Shown here piece after piece: positions 47,953-60,490 of a stretch of 64,000 nucleotides of DNA; position 1 is the first letter of the stretch, and each line of letters begins with the position of its first letter. The notes beneath the pieces were generated by a model. That model made no database searches, was not told the DNA's origin, and saw only the letters and a list, made by a program, of their open reading frames with translations. Source of the DNA: Caenorhabditis elegans (taxonomy: Eukaryota; Nematoda; Chromadorea; Rhabditida; Rhabditidae); the NCBI RefSeq assembly GCF_000002985.6, contig NC_003279.8, positions 7,130,001 to 7,194,000 of the forward strand. The letters are read 5' to 3'. The translations under genes were made by a program, and so were the position numbers.

Positions 47953-49430
47953 CTATTTAGCTTTTTTCGTCAGGAAAGGGACCTTTGCCAGCGCTTCTGT
48001 GATCATCGTCTTCACATCCTCATTTCCATTCTCGTTCAGACATTGAAGCTTAAGCTTTAAATAGAAAAGAGCCGCACGGATGGCATACGTGAAGAAGATG
48101 CTCATTGTGAAGACTCCAGCACGTTGATCACGCATCTTTCTGAACAAGTCATCACAATCGGGAGTTTTCCCATCTAACACTTGTTCTATGATGATTGAAG
48201 TGAGCACTACAGTAGCTGAGCGATCTAGACCAAGGTCACACATTACAATCACTGGGGGCTGCTTTCCAACTGTTGGTGAGCTTTCCTGAAAGAAAATTCT
48301 TGTTTACAATAATTATTTGAAATAGTTACCAACCTTGACAGGAGCTCGAACCAACGCGAGCACTTTCTTCACATCATCAGGGTAGCTCTTCCATGGCCAC
48401 GTGGTGCAATTGTAGACTTTGGCAAATGTTGCCTCACTACATCCATCTGCGACAACTTCCACTGTATATTTGTTCATCCAGTTCTTGCATCGTTGATCTA
48501 CTTCTACAGCTCTAGTGTTGATCAGCCAACCTTCCAGATTCAAGTAGTGATCCGTCGACAGAGGGAAGAACGACTGGTGGAGATGATTGTCACACTGAAA
48601 ATTAAAATATAATTATTTGAATTAATCCATTAATTTCTTACTCGAATAGATTTAATCTCAATTTGTTCTCTCTCTCGAGGTTGCTGATCAGGTGAGCTTC
48701 CGATATCCTTGGATGAAGCAGTAGGTGGAGGAGGTACAGGAGATGCTGGTGCAGGGAAGTTTGCAAATTCTTCAATCGCTTCGTCCTTGATTGGCTCAAA
48801 AATTGTGATGACTTGCGTGACCTTCGTCACGTAGACCATCTTCCAGAAGTCTCGGATGGTGCTTGGCAGTGGATATTGCGTGAGGATATAATCTGTTGAA
48901 GCGTTGTCAAAACGGATGTGGCTAGCATTGATGTAGCCTTCCACATCATCCGCAGGTCCCATTTTTGATTTCTCCGGATTGGTGAGCACAACTCGTGTCG
49001 CATCAATGAGCTTCACATCTTTCGTGCGATTCTTGTTGACATTCTTCTCCCACTCATTAAATGTGCATTTAGAGGGGCTATAGTTGGCAAGATTCGCGTC
49101 GAAATATGTGTTGAGACTGGCTTCTTCTGAAAGATTAATGTAAGTTGAATAAACATAAATGTGTCACTTACTCATATCTAGAATGTACTTGCAGAGTCCC
49201 TTTGTTGCAGCCACAAATTTTAGATCTTTTTCCTTTTCAGCCTTTTCCCCAGAAGCAGACATCTTGTCTTTTGAGGCTCGTTCCTTCTCCTTTGATTTGC
49301 CCTTCTTCATTGCTTCCTTGCTCATCTCTTTTGACGTTGGCTGTTGAGTTGGCTCCTGTTCATCTTCAGCAATTGTATCATCTTGGCGCTTCTTCTTTCT
49401 TCTTGTCACATTCTGCTTGCTGAAAGTCAT
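47953..49430 (-). CDS. PTP-fold protein, probably inactive tyrosine phosphatase
   Basis: This is a nematode-expanded non-receptor protein tyrosine phosphatase fold. ATG 49430 starts a Lys/Glu-rich tail (NVTRRKKKRQDDTIAED) of about 80 residues. The domain runs from KNVNKNRTKDVKLIDATRVV (PTP NRYKDV-DxTRV), through GYINASHIRF (GYINAN), YILTQYPLPSTIRDFWKMVY (YIATQGPL-DFWRMV) and QVITIFEPIKDE. A Pro-rich loop replaces part of the usual E-loop region. The catalytic blocks are altered: TTWPWKSYPDD where WPDxG is expected, and VIVMCDLGLDRSAT for VHCSAGxGRSGT. Cys and Arg of the C-X5-R loop survive, but the general-acid Asp, the His before Cys and the NRY Tyr do not. The Q-loop Gln is Phe (QRAGVFT). 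TAG is at 47953. Weak or no activity is inferred. The start could also be an upstream in-frame ATG at 49502. Confidence 0.87.
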
Positions 49431-52400
49431 GTTTGAAAAAAAGTTGAATAATAAACAAAAGTTAATTAATTTCTGGAAGACTTTCTTTGTTGACTGTCGC
49501 ACCAGTACAATTTCTCCATGAGTTATCGCATAGATTCAGAGGTTTGCACCCAAACTGTGGTGTTCACGGAGAAATCGTTCTGGCGCCTCAGTACATGGTT
49601 ACCCATTATCTTCAATCAAAACGTCTCCTTCTATACAAACTAAATAATCTGAACTGAAAGATAATTTAACTTACACTCTCTTCATTTTTTTGATACGACC
49701 GCTTCAGGAAATAATTGAAATTCGTAATAAATTTTTTCTAATTTCAAACTGTTATTTTGAAGTTTTTTTTAACTGACGTGAATATCCCTATATAAGTTTG
49801 TCTTTCACGTTTCAATTAGATTTTTTTAGTTTTTTTAAAAGTGTATAACTTATAGTCTATAAGACGTTTTTCAATATTCCTTTTGCCACCTTTGTCAATT
49901 TTTACACAAGATGTTCCGAGAGACATTTAGGAAGCATAAGAGACCATACAAATTTAAACGCGTGCCAAGATTGTTGTCAACTACTACAGAATGAAAAATA
50001 ATGAAAAAACAAAAAATTGAAACTCACAATTTACCCGTTTCAAAGTGTTCCAAGCAGCCAAAACGTATCAACAATTTTGATTTGCTCTGTAATATGTATT
50101 TTTAGAAGTAAGTGTTTATGGTCAAAGTCATAGTCCAAGCAGTTTATTTTTAAAAACAATTGGGTAATATTAATTTTCTAAATTTTTTTATTACTTCTCA
50201 ACTCCATTATTCTAATTAACCCCATACTATCCACTTTATATTCCATTGGTGGTCATTTAATGGGAGTCCATGAATTTATAAACAAATACATCGAATTCAG
50301 GCAGGGGTGCACGAATTCTATGCCGTCCTCTTTCAATTCCCTCAGAATATCCGTTTCGTTTTCCATTTTTCCCATTTCACAACCACATGTGCCGCTCCTT
50401 CAGCTGGCGACACTAGACAGATTTTTTAGCGGTTAGATTTCGCGCATTTCGATTGAGGTTCTCTTTCCAAACCATCTGCATATTTTGGAAACCTTTCACC
50501 TACATGCTTTTCTTCTCTCATTTTATTTTATTGTTTTTCGAAACTCTATCCTTCTTCTGCTCTCCCATCTCTTTTCCTCCAGTTTTTCCGCAGTTTTCCC
50601 ATAGTTTTCCGCCAAATTAGACGCAATTACTTTGTGGTTGTCTCTTTAGGCTCTTCGTCTCGTAAATACGATTGTCGGAAAGTTTGACAGAGTGTCTTGA
50701 ATTTATACAAGCTCGGTGTTCTGTATCATGCTGGTAAAACTGACTGAGCTTAAAGCTTCACTCTACTTAAGTAGAGTAGCGCCAGTGAGGAAATCTTTTA
50801 ATTATTTTCCTATAAGGATCTTATGTTCTTAATATAACCAAATACCGTATTGGAACTTTTCAAGCAATTTTCGAAATTTTTTTATGTACAGTCAAAATTG
50901 ACAGGCACAGTTTTAACCTATTTTCGTTTTTGAAGTCGACTAAAATTGTTTTTACTTTTCTGCTTATTCCTCCCTCTATTCGTACTTAAAATAGTAGAGA
51001 AAAAAATTAAACATGCAATATGGCTCCAAATTTCTCAAAAAGTCGGAATTAAAAATAAATAAAAAATATTTGGAAACTTTCCAAAGGTTTGAATGGACAC
51101 ACTGTCAGTCTCAAAAATGTATCAAAATAATAGCTTATTGCAACTTTGAACATTAGTACATGTTACCTGAAACACACACAAACAATACTGTCAGCATTTC
51201 CAAACATTTCTCTGCAGCTCTTTCTCAGCGTGACACCTCTCTTCCTTCGCTTGTAATTCCTTTAGTCGGCTTGAAGCCTCTCATGCATTCAGAATAAGAG
51301 GCTTCTGAGCTGTGCTCATCCTAGTGCTCTCTCACCTCTCTTATTCTATTTATTCCCTTTTTCTTCTGAAGCTTCTCCCTCTATTTCTAGTTTAATTATT
51401 CCAAAGTGTTGATCTTCGGAGGCCTTTTGACACACACCTTTCTCTCTTGTTACTCTCTTTTTTCGATTTATGGGTTGCCAAACATTGTGAATACCGCAAC
51501 AAAATCACCTCGTCTCATACAAACACATACAAATACCTACAAATGAGTCTTTGGCGGCATTATTCGATTTCGTTCATTTTTTCTCCTTTTTTGAGTCATT
51601 CTACATTCATCAACAGATTCTAGTAGAAATTATTACTGATCCAGCTGAGCTGTTTGAAAATTCAGAATGTAGAAGCCAAATTTAATTTGAAATTAAGGAA
51701 ATTTATAAGAAACTGTGGATGTTTGCTTGAACATGTATAACCTATTTTCAATTGGATTATTTGTCAAAACCACCAATTGCTAAATAAATTAATACCATTG
51801 TCATTTTCTTTTCAAAATGATCTGCAAACACTGTCATGCATGTCGGTTCCTACATTCTCTATCCATAACCAACCAATTCGCTGCCTATTGACAATACTCG
51901 TATATATTAATGTTTTCAATGCAATTTGAGCTGTCCTGAAAACCAGTCACATCATCAACTGGTCAACGTCCATTCTTTTCCGTTTTAATCTATTTGAGCC
52001 TTCCCTCTCCTTTTTCTTTTCTCTAAAGTTCCGAAATTTTGGAAGACATGTATTTTTGTTTCTGTTTACGCAACTGCTTTTTGTCCTCATTTTACACCGT
52101 TTTCCATGATTTTTTGAAATTTTCAAACACTGAGGCAGTTGTGCAGGCTTTAAATTTTGCTGATGGCGGTATTTAATTATTATCGTTATTAAATTATTAT
52201 TTTTGTCTAGACATTTTACATATCCTTGCAATTTTAAAAATTCTATAAAAGCTAGTTTTTGGGGAATTCTGCAAGATTTATTCATTATTTAATAAGGTGA
52301 TTGACACTCTGCCACTATTGGCGAAATTTTTTGACAATATCGAATATTCGAAAAAATTAATGTATTCTTTAAGTTTTGTTTCTTCTCAATAGGGAACACA

Positions 52401-53052
52401 AAAAAAATCATTTTCAAAACAGACAAAAAAACCAATACTTTCATCAAATTTCCTAAAAGTCAAAAGTCAAACAAGTAAAAATTATCAAAACTGATTCCAT
52501 TTTTGTACATTTCCCGTTTCTTAGTACCGAAAAAATTGGCACAGACTGATTGACAAGTAATTTTAAACCGGAAATAGTGTCAATTTCATTCGCATTTTTA
52601 AATTTCCGGTGAGGGATTGAAAGAGGAGGAGACGAATTGCTTTTATCCGCGCATTGTTGCATTTTGGCACAAACAAAGATAGTAAACACCTCTTCTATTT
52701 TCTATTTCTCAAGTACTTTTTTCTTTCAATTTTGTACCCGCCTGCCTGCCACTTCATCTGTGACTCATTTTTCATGCGATCGATCATTTTTGGGAGCTCG
52801 AAATGAATAGTAGACGCAGACAATTATTGACAAATACAGACATGTATAGGTCTTTCTTGAAATTTTGAAATTTCTTTCGTTCTAGTTGTGAATCATGAAT
52901 TAAGAGATATCAATTCAGTTTTAAAGAGGGTTTAGGTTTTTTATTCATCACCGGATTTGTAATAAAAATGATAAAGAAAAAACAGATGAATTTTTTCTTT
53001 CATTTTGAAACCCTCTTCATTTTTCTAATTGATTGTTTTTTTTATATTTCAG
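49431..53052. promoter_or_regulatory. Divergent intergenic region, PTP / trpa-2
   Basis: Gap of 3.6 kb with no ORF above background on the plus strand and no ankyrin-like words. Long C/T-rich runs occur at about 50380-50680 and 51240-51480. The right end gives TTTCAG immediately before the trpa-2 ATG, so either SL1 trans-splicing or splicing from an unseen small upstream exon. Confidence 0.5.
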
Positions 53053-55465
53053 ATGCGGAACATGGAAGCTGAAAGAGTTCCCCTTCAAGAACTTGGTCAT
53101 CGGAATGAAAAAATCAATGACGAAATTTCCATTGATTTTTGCAACGAACGATCAAGAATTCGCAGAAATAAAGCTGAAGATTCCACCACTTTTATTTTTA
53201 ATTATGAGAAGTGAGTTTGAATTTATTTATTGAAAAATAGAAATTAATCTACTCAGTAAAGTTCAAAAATTCTTTCCGTTTCAGTGGGTCTGGTGAAACT
53301 CTCAACTGGAAGGAGCTTCGAAAACTGAAATCTGGAAAGAAATGGGGTGTAATTCGTCATCCATACATTCTGAATTACGTGAATCAAAAACTCATTGACT
53401 GTGCATTCTTTTATAGTCTTCACATTCTTGGTGAGATATTTGATTTAAGGAAATATCAAATACTTTAAATATTTCCAGCTTTTCTGGTCTTTTTTCTCCT
53501 ACTTGCGTGGCACGTTTTCTCTAGAAATTTGTTCAAGGACTTTTTGATCACCATTTTTACTGGAATCTTTTTTATGTTTTTGGTGAGATTTTTCAAAAGT
53601 TTTTATCAATAAATCGTTTTTTAGGTATTAAAAGGAACAATTAAAGCAAGAATAACAAAAAGTGTTTCGACTTGGTTTATTGTTGCTTTTTGCTTTAATA
53701 TCTTCACTTATATGGCAACATTAGCATATGTCTGGTTACCAACTGTTTTTGGATATGATGATTATCATTTGGAAGTCAAGGTTTTTTATTCAGTAAAATA
53801 ATATTTTTAATATTTTTTAAAATTCACAGAAAATCGTCACCTGGTTCCTTCCAATCATTGCAATCATCTCTGCTTGGGCAAACCTTCTCTATATAATGAG
53901 AAAATCTCCATTTGGAATTTATATATTTATGATGACACGAATTTTGAGGAGTTTTGCGCATGTGAGTTGTTCTTAATTAACTTATTATGGGGCTCTTGTA
54001 GGAAAATTTTGAAAACTAATAACCTATATCACGAAAAAAAACTGAAAAATGGTTTACTGAATTTCAAAACAAAATTGATACCAAAACGTTTTTTGTTAGG
54101 AATTTAAGGTCGTTTGACCCCAATCCCAGTCCCAATTTTCGCCGCAGAAATAAAACTTGAAACAAAAGATGGAAAAGCTTGTGCAAGAGTTGGGCAGAAA
54201 TAGGTTTATACTGCGCCTCAGTTTAAATTTTTTGGTTCCAACTTTTGCCAAAATTTTATTTAAACTTACCTTGGGTTTTTCTAACACGAGTAAGTTATTA
54301 GCAAGATTTGGCCAGAAACGTTGTCGAATCCAAAAAAAAGAATCTACCTAGTAACTTGCGCTTAATTTGGGCGCGGCAAAGGCGATGTCATTTGTGGGCA
54401 AAAAAAAAAGCTGAACCAGGATTTTATGATTTTTAGATTGCTACTATTTGGATACCAACTCTCATTGCATTTTCGTTTGCATTTCTACTAATTATGAGAG
54501 ACACTGGTGTAAAACCTTGGCCATTGATTGATCAACAAACTGAAAATATGACAATGGTTCAAACAATGCTGGTTATTCTTCAAGCAGTCACTAAAACATC
54601 AACAATGATGATTGGAGAAGTTGATGCAAATGATATACTTGATACAAATCAATGGATTCCAAGTATTCTTGTACTTGTTTTTGAAATTATTACAGTAATC
54701 CTCCTGATGAATTTGATGGTGTCACTTGCGGTTGGCGATGTTACTTATTTGAACAATACAGCTCAAGATAAATTACTGAAGATCAAAGTAAATTTTGTAA
54801 TTGAAGCTCTTCAAATCAGTGAACAATTTCAAAATGAAATGTTCCGACTTCACACAAAAAAGACACCAAATGTGTTAGTCATTAACAGCGACGGAACTTA
54901 TATTTCGGAATTTGATGTTTTCCCACATTCTGCAAGTGTGGCCATTTCAGATGAGGTAATATTTTACTTTGTGAAACTTTCTGAACAATATATGGGGAAA
55001 TTAATTACTAATTAACTTCATCTTAAGGCATTCAAAATCAGTTTCATGGAAACCGGAATGCGATTACGTATCAAGACATCAAAAGGACGTGTAAAGACAG
55101 CTACAGTCAGCAAATGTGACATTGAATGCATTGAGTCTACTGAATCTGGAATTCCAGTAATCGATTCTACTCCTGATTCGAGAATTTATGAGGTGAATTC
55201 TTATTTCTCAGTAATTCTCGATTGTACTAAAATAACCAAAAAGCATAGTAACAAGTTTCGAAAATACTGTGACTTTTTGTTCTAGAGATTGGGAAATTTT
55301 TGGTATTTCAAAAAATCAACAATTGCCAAATATTAAAAAGACCCAAAAACTAACTAGAAACTAGAAGGTGCATAACTTTAATGATTTAAGGATACAAGTA
55401 GCTGCTGGAACGGATATGCCAAATGGTTGATTGGTCTCGATTGGGCTGGATATTTGGACATTTGA
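53053..55465 (+). CDS. trpa-2: TRPA-family cation channel core, no ankyrin repeats seen
   Basis: This encodes the membrane part of a TRPA channel. ATG 53053 (directly after TTTCAG) gives MRNMEAERVPLQELGHRN, with about 70 cytosolic residues before the first helices. The pre-S1/S1 block reads KKWGVIRHPYILNYVNQKLI, then hydrophobic segments at about 53475-53580, 53665-53760 and 53830-53960. The S4-S5/S5 part (TRILRSFAHIATIWIPTLIA) crosses an intron of about 475 nt. The pore region reads TMMIGEVDANDI (human TRPA1 SMMLGDINY), then S6 and the TRP-like helix LMNLMVSLAVGDVTYLNN (human LMNLLIGLAVGDI). The last exon starts at about 55391, phase 0, and ends WLIGLDWAGYLDI with TGA at 55463-55465. TRPA1 has about 14-16 N-terminal ankyrin repeats; none is visible here. 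The symbol trpa-2 is from memory. Confidence 0.85.
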
Positions 55466-55747
55466 GTTCCCCAAAATTCTTTAAAAACTGGTTTCTGTAC
55501 TACCTTTACTGCTCCTTCTCTTTATTTCCCGGATTTTCTATTTTAAATTATCGATCTCACGTTGATTTAGACGTTTTTGTTTTCTTTTGACTTTTTTAAA
55601 ATATTGTATTTTTAATTTTATAATTTAATTATCGTGAACTCTGGTAATGTTGGATCTCGTTCTTTTTTTTTTGTTCTCGAGGGAAAACAAATTTATTGTT
55701 ACATTCTGGTGTGAGTTGGACGAGTTGAAGATTTCAAGTCTCGAGCA

Positions 55748-58159
55748 ATGGCATCTGGTTAGTTTTAGTTATTCAATTTTGAAGTGAAATGTCGTCGGAA
55801 AAATGAACTCTGGCTTTCGTTGGTAATGCAACCCATTTTGAGCAAATCGGTGGATCGTTTTTTTCGCTGTAATTACGAGCCGCGGAGCAACCCTCTACTC
55901 ATTGCTAGCCCTAATTCTGGTAGCTAAAACCGATTTTATGGTTCGGTATTTTTCAGATACGGTTTTAATTTTTGGGCTTCAGTGAGACACAGCTTTCAAA
56001 AACAAAAAGGGTCAGAGGTCCTTGACCAAAAGTGATCACGAAAACAAAGAATAGTATTGGAAAACTCAAAATTTGAAATCCCGAAACGGGGGCGCATAAA
56101 TACCAAAAACTTCAATTTTTAATGCAAGAAACGTGATCCACGTTTTTTTTTAAATTTAGTTTTTAGTTAAAAAAAACCGGAATAACAGACAGGCTATTTG
56201 TATATTACGGGAACAATAAATTATGAGAATGCGTACTTGGTGCATTTTATTTGACGCGCGATATCTCTTAGCGAAAACTACAGTAAGAACTCAAATAACA
56301 ATAGATATTTAAGCTCTTACTGTAGTTTTCGCTAAGAGATATCGCGCGTCAAATAAAATGCACCGAGTACGCATTCTCATGATTTATTGTTCCCGTAATA
56401 CTTCAACTTTCAAGTTTTCAAAAAGTATGAAATAAAAATTGCAGAATATTTCTCAAGTCTTCAATACATCTGGCTGAATATCGTTTTCTTTGTCTTCTCT
56501 CTGTTTCTGTTTGGAGTTTGCCTCTACGCATGTCTTTTTGTAAGATGGGTTTACAAGAGAAGATTACGTCAAAAATCTGATGAGATGATTAATGCTTATA
56601 AAGACGAAGAGAATAAAAGAAAAGAAATGGAATTCAATATTAAGAGACAAGAGTTGGAACGTAAGTGAAAGGATGATCTTTTTCTCAAGATAATTGTATC
56701 ATTTTCAGCGCCTGAGAGAAAGAGAAGAAGCTCATCGAGAAAAAATAAGAATATCCATATCATCGCCAAGCCTTGCAATCATGTCATAGAAAAAAACAGC
56801 AAAGAAGTTATTGTTCGTCAAGTCAACGAGGTTCCAAATGATGAAGTTGGATGTTCACCGATTCCTCGTCCTCTTTCTCAACCGGTTCAACCCATAAATC
56901 ATGTTCAACAAGCTCCACCGCCACCTCAACAGATTCTAAATTTGCAGCAGCATTATCAGACTCAATATGTTTTGGTTCCAGTTGAAATGCTGAGAAATAA
57001 GAAAAGTTTGTTGAAATTGTTCATAAATGTTTTATTTTAAATGTTTCAGTTCGAAGAACTCGCTCAACTGACGTGGATCCTGACACACCAACCCCTCAAC
57101 TCATTCAACAACCCCAGAAACTTATCGTCGAAAGTGTCTCAACTCAAACCTCGGATCGATCATTGAATGCTGGCTCTGAACTTCAGAAGAAGACATCAGA
57201 GGATTGGCTTTCCGGATTTGATGACAGAGATGGAGAAAGAATTGATTTGGATGAGGAAACTGATGAAGTTGATAGTGATAAAGTTATGAAGAGACGCAGA
57301 GAATTTGAGGAGAAGAAGTCTTGTAAACGTGGAAATGATCATGAACAGGCATCTAGTGAGACAAGAGTTTCTATTGAAAGTGATGCTCCACCAAATCCTG
57401 CTCCTCCACCATCGACAACTCCAGAAACATCTTCCACTACTCCGTCAACTGTCACTTCTTCTACTTCTGATCCTAACGCACCAACCGCTTCTGACGCTGC
57501 TTCCGGAACTGGAACTGGAACTGAATCGTCTGATACTCCTGCTTCATCGGCACCACCTACTTCTGCAGCTTCCGGCCCACCGGCACCAAAGTCTAATGAT
57601 AAGGATTCGACGGGAGATAAGATCTATGTTAAGAGTGAATATTGTGGAGCACCGGGAGAAAAAGTCACTACAATCTCTTCAAGTTTGTTATTTTTTCTTT
57701 TCTTTTTTCGAAATTCAGAAATAAATTTTCCAATGTTTGCTACATTGCAGACGTTTCTAGTCAACAACCAAAATCCAAGGCTCCAGCTCCACGTCCATCA
57801 ATTTTTCCGTATTTTGTTGAACCAAAAGCTCCGAGTTCCGATGTTTCAACTAGTAAAGCATCTTCAAAGATGACCAATCCGGATCCTGGAAACTCTGGAT
57901 CTTCTTTTGCTCTGTGAGTTTTCAAGCCTATATCTAGATTCAAATAACTTAAAGACTTCTCTTCAAATATTAATTGAAATTAAGAGTGTCGATATTCCGA
58001 ATTTTCATTTTTCATTGTTCAACAATACAATTGATTGGAATTATTCAAAACTCGAGCAACCATTCCTTTTTCAGGTATCGCGAAAAGCAAAAGAAGATGG
58101 CCACTGATTCTGCAAAAGTTTACAATGGACCTACAAAAAAGGAAAAGGATCCAAAATGA
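55748..58159 (+). CDS. Single-pass membrane protein with coiled coil and long disordered tail
   Basis: Exon 1 is only 10 nt (55748-55757, ATG GCA TCT G, donor GTTAGT) and joins phase-correctly across a 686-nt intron to 56444: MAS-EYFSSLQYIWLNIVFF, a TM helix, then VRWVYKRRLRQKSDEM and a charged coiled coil (YKDEENKRKEMEFNIKRQEL). The rest is Pro/Gln/Ser/Thr-rich: RPLSQPVQPINHVQQ, TQYVLVPVEMLRNKK, an acidic block DDRDGERIDLDEETDE, a Thr/Pro-rich stretch, and an end YREKQKKMATDSAK to KKEKDPK, stop 58157-58159. I do not recognise a family. It starts about 280 bp after trpa-2 on the same strand, compatible with an operon (SL2) arrangement, but no SL2-defining U-rich element was identified with confidence. 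Confidence 0.75.
56203..56400. repeat. Near-perfect 198-bp palindrome (foldback element)
   Basis: Left arm 56203-56297 and right arm 56306-56400 are inverted copies with only a few differences: TATTACGGGAACAATAAA, GAGAATGCGTAC, TTTGACGCGCGATATC, TTAGCGAAAACTACAGTAAG. The central loop is very short. It sits in the first intron of the 55.7-kb gene. Such low-divergence snapback repeats are common in C. elegans introns. Confidence 0.9.
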
Positions 58160-58538
58160 GCATACATCCAGTCGAGAACATTTTTACATTTACTTTTTTT
58201 AAAATTTATTTTTGTTTCAATTCGTCTTTAAATGATCTGCGTCTCTCGTTTTTCTCATTATCGTAAATATTTTATTGTTGTATAATAAATCGCAGTTCTC
58301 TACTTGTATGTCAGTAATATCCCAGATTCACCTTCTCACCTTCACCCTTGTCTACTCTGAAGATATGACCATGTGATGAACATTTGCGACTTTGATTTAT
58401 TGATGTGTCTCTATAGAGAACAAGGTGTTGAGAAGAGACGCAAAGAAAACGACTGAAAAAGAAGAAAAAGGGTTGGAGGGAGAAGATTGAGCTCATAGTG
58501 GAGCCTCCATCATCATACCCGACTGGTCAGTTCAACAG

Positions 58539-60490
58539 ATGCGGGATATCCTGGTTTCTTTGTGTATTTTCTTGGTTTTAATTGGAAAAAGTGACACGAA
58601 ATGGTTTGGAAAGTTTGGCAGATCACAAGCGAAAGGACTTCCGGTGATTCTCGGTGAGCTTTTGTTTTATTTGATTTCTTAACTTTAAATCTTTCAAGTC
58701 GTTCGGTCGGTCTACTGTAATTATATTTCTTTATTTTAAATTTTAAATTTTATATTTTTGAATTACATCCACAATTGTTCAAGTTCTCAGTTCTGATGTT
58801 TTATTTGATCAGAATTGAAAAGATATCTAGTACTTTCTAATACGAGTTCTAAAAAGTTTCATACATTCCAAATTAGTTTTAGTCCGTTTTTAGCAAATTG
58901 GAATTTAAAAAATCGCAATAAATATATTGTATAGTTTTCAGTGCCTGGTGATGGAGGCAGCCAGCTGGAATCAAATCTAACGGGTAAACCATCAGTTGTG
59001 CATTATGTTTGCTCCAAGCAGACAGCCGATTATTTTGATCTTTGGCTTAATCTACAACTTTTCACACCTTTGGTTATTGATTGTTGGGCTGATAACATGC
59101 AGTAAGTTTCATTATTTCCAGAGCAAAGAAAATCAATTTAATAACATTTCAGATTAGTGTTCAACACAACCACAGGATTGTCTGAAAACATGCCAGGAGT
59201 TGACATTAGAGTTGCTGGATTTGGAGCAACTGAAAGTGTTGAATGGTTGGATAAGAGTAAAGCATCACAGGGAAGATACTTCTTTGATATCGTTGATTCG
59301 ATGGTTTCATGGGGTTATCGAAGAGGAAAAAATGTCATTGGAGCACCTTTTGATTGGAGAAAATCCCCAAGTGAGTTGAGCCTTCAGAATTAAGAGAATA
59401 CATAGGTTCATTTGTTTCTCATAGAAATTGACATTTTCTGGTTTATACCCGCGCTAAAAGTCCGCGTACCGTTTGCGCCAACTTTCCAATTGCGAACTTG
59501 CTCACAAAGATCAGCAAAACCGTTTTTTTGCACTCCGAATTACCAAACCAACTTTGTATTTAATTCTAAACAATTTCAGATGAATTAAACGATTATCTCA
59601 TTCAACTGAAGTCCTTAATTGAAACCACATATCGCTGGAATGACAATCAAAAGATCGTACTCGTCGGTCACAGTATGGGTAATCCCCTTTCTTTGTATTT
59701 CTTGAATAATTATGTGGATCAGGTGAGATAATTGAAAGGTGTTAGATGAAATAACACTTATTGTTTCCAGGCTTGGAAAGACAAATACATATCGAGTTTT
59801 GTTAGTTTGGCGGCTCCATGGGCTGGATCAATGCAAATTGTTCGATTATTTGCATCTGGATATAATATGAATTATTATAGAGTTATTCTACCACCGAGTA
59901 GCTTGAGAGCAATGCAAAGGTAAGCACTTTGAGGTGTTTGGAAACTTAAAAGTGAAATATTTACTCTTATGGTGCTAAGACTACCAAATTATGTTTTTCT
60001 TCAACTTATTTGGTTCTTCAGATCATTCTCCTCTTCGGCCTTTCTGTTTCCAAGTCCAGTTGCATGGAAACCACATGAAATATTAGCGACAACTGCTGAC
60101 AAAAACTACACTGTTGGAAATATTAAAGAATTCTTTCAAGACATTAATTACATGGTTGGATGGGAACAATACAAACAGGCCGCCCGTCTGAATGGAAATT
60201 TAAGTTCTCCAGGAGTTCCAGTTCATTGTATTTATGGAACAGGAGTCCCCACACCGGAAAAGTTTTCATGGGCTCCCGGATACTTTCCAGATTATCCACC
60301 AACTGAATTCATGGGTGATGGAGACGGGACAGTGAACAAAAAATCAGCTACAGTGTGCACTAATTGGATTGGAAATAATAATGGTTATAAGGTTACTGTA
60401 CACGAAGTATTTCAAGCTGATCACATGGCAATTCTTAAACATCCAAATGCAATTGAACTTGTCCGAAAAGCCATTTTCCAGTTAATTTGA
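58539..60490 (+). CDS. LCAT-like acyltransferase / lysosomal phospholipase A2 (PLA2G15-type)
   Basis: This is a secreted or lysosomal alpha/beta-hydrolase of the LCAT family (group XV phospholipase A2/LCAT). ATG 58539 begins a signal peptide (MRDILVSLCIFLVLIGK). The oxyanion region reads VPGDGGSQLESNLTGKPS (about 58942), followed by a lid region with paired cysteines (VIDCWADNM). GVDIRVAGFGATESVEWLD and NVIGAPFDWRKSP follow. The nucleophile elbow is GHSMGN (about 59670), the catalytic Asp lies in MGDGDGTV (about 60313) and the His in QADHMAIL (about 60418). The triad Ser-Asp-His is complete, so activity is expected. Exons end at AATTGA (60488-60490). LCAT and PLA2G15 cannot be separated by eye; PLA2G15 is the more common invertebrate form. 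Gly/Trp-rich SLAAPWAGSMQIVRLF supports membrane-lipid binding. Confidence 0.9.
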
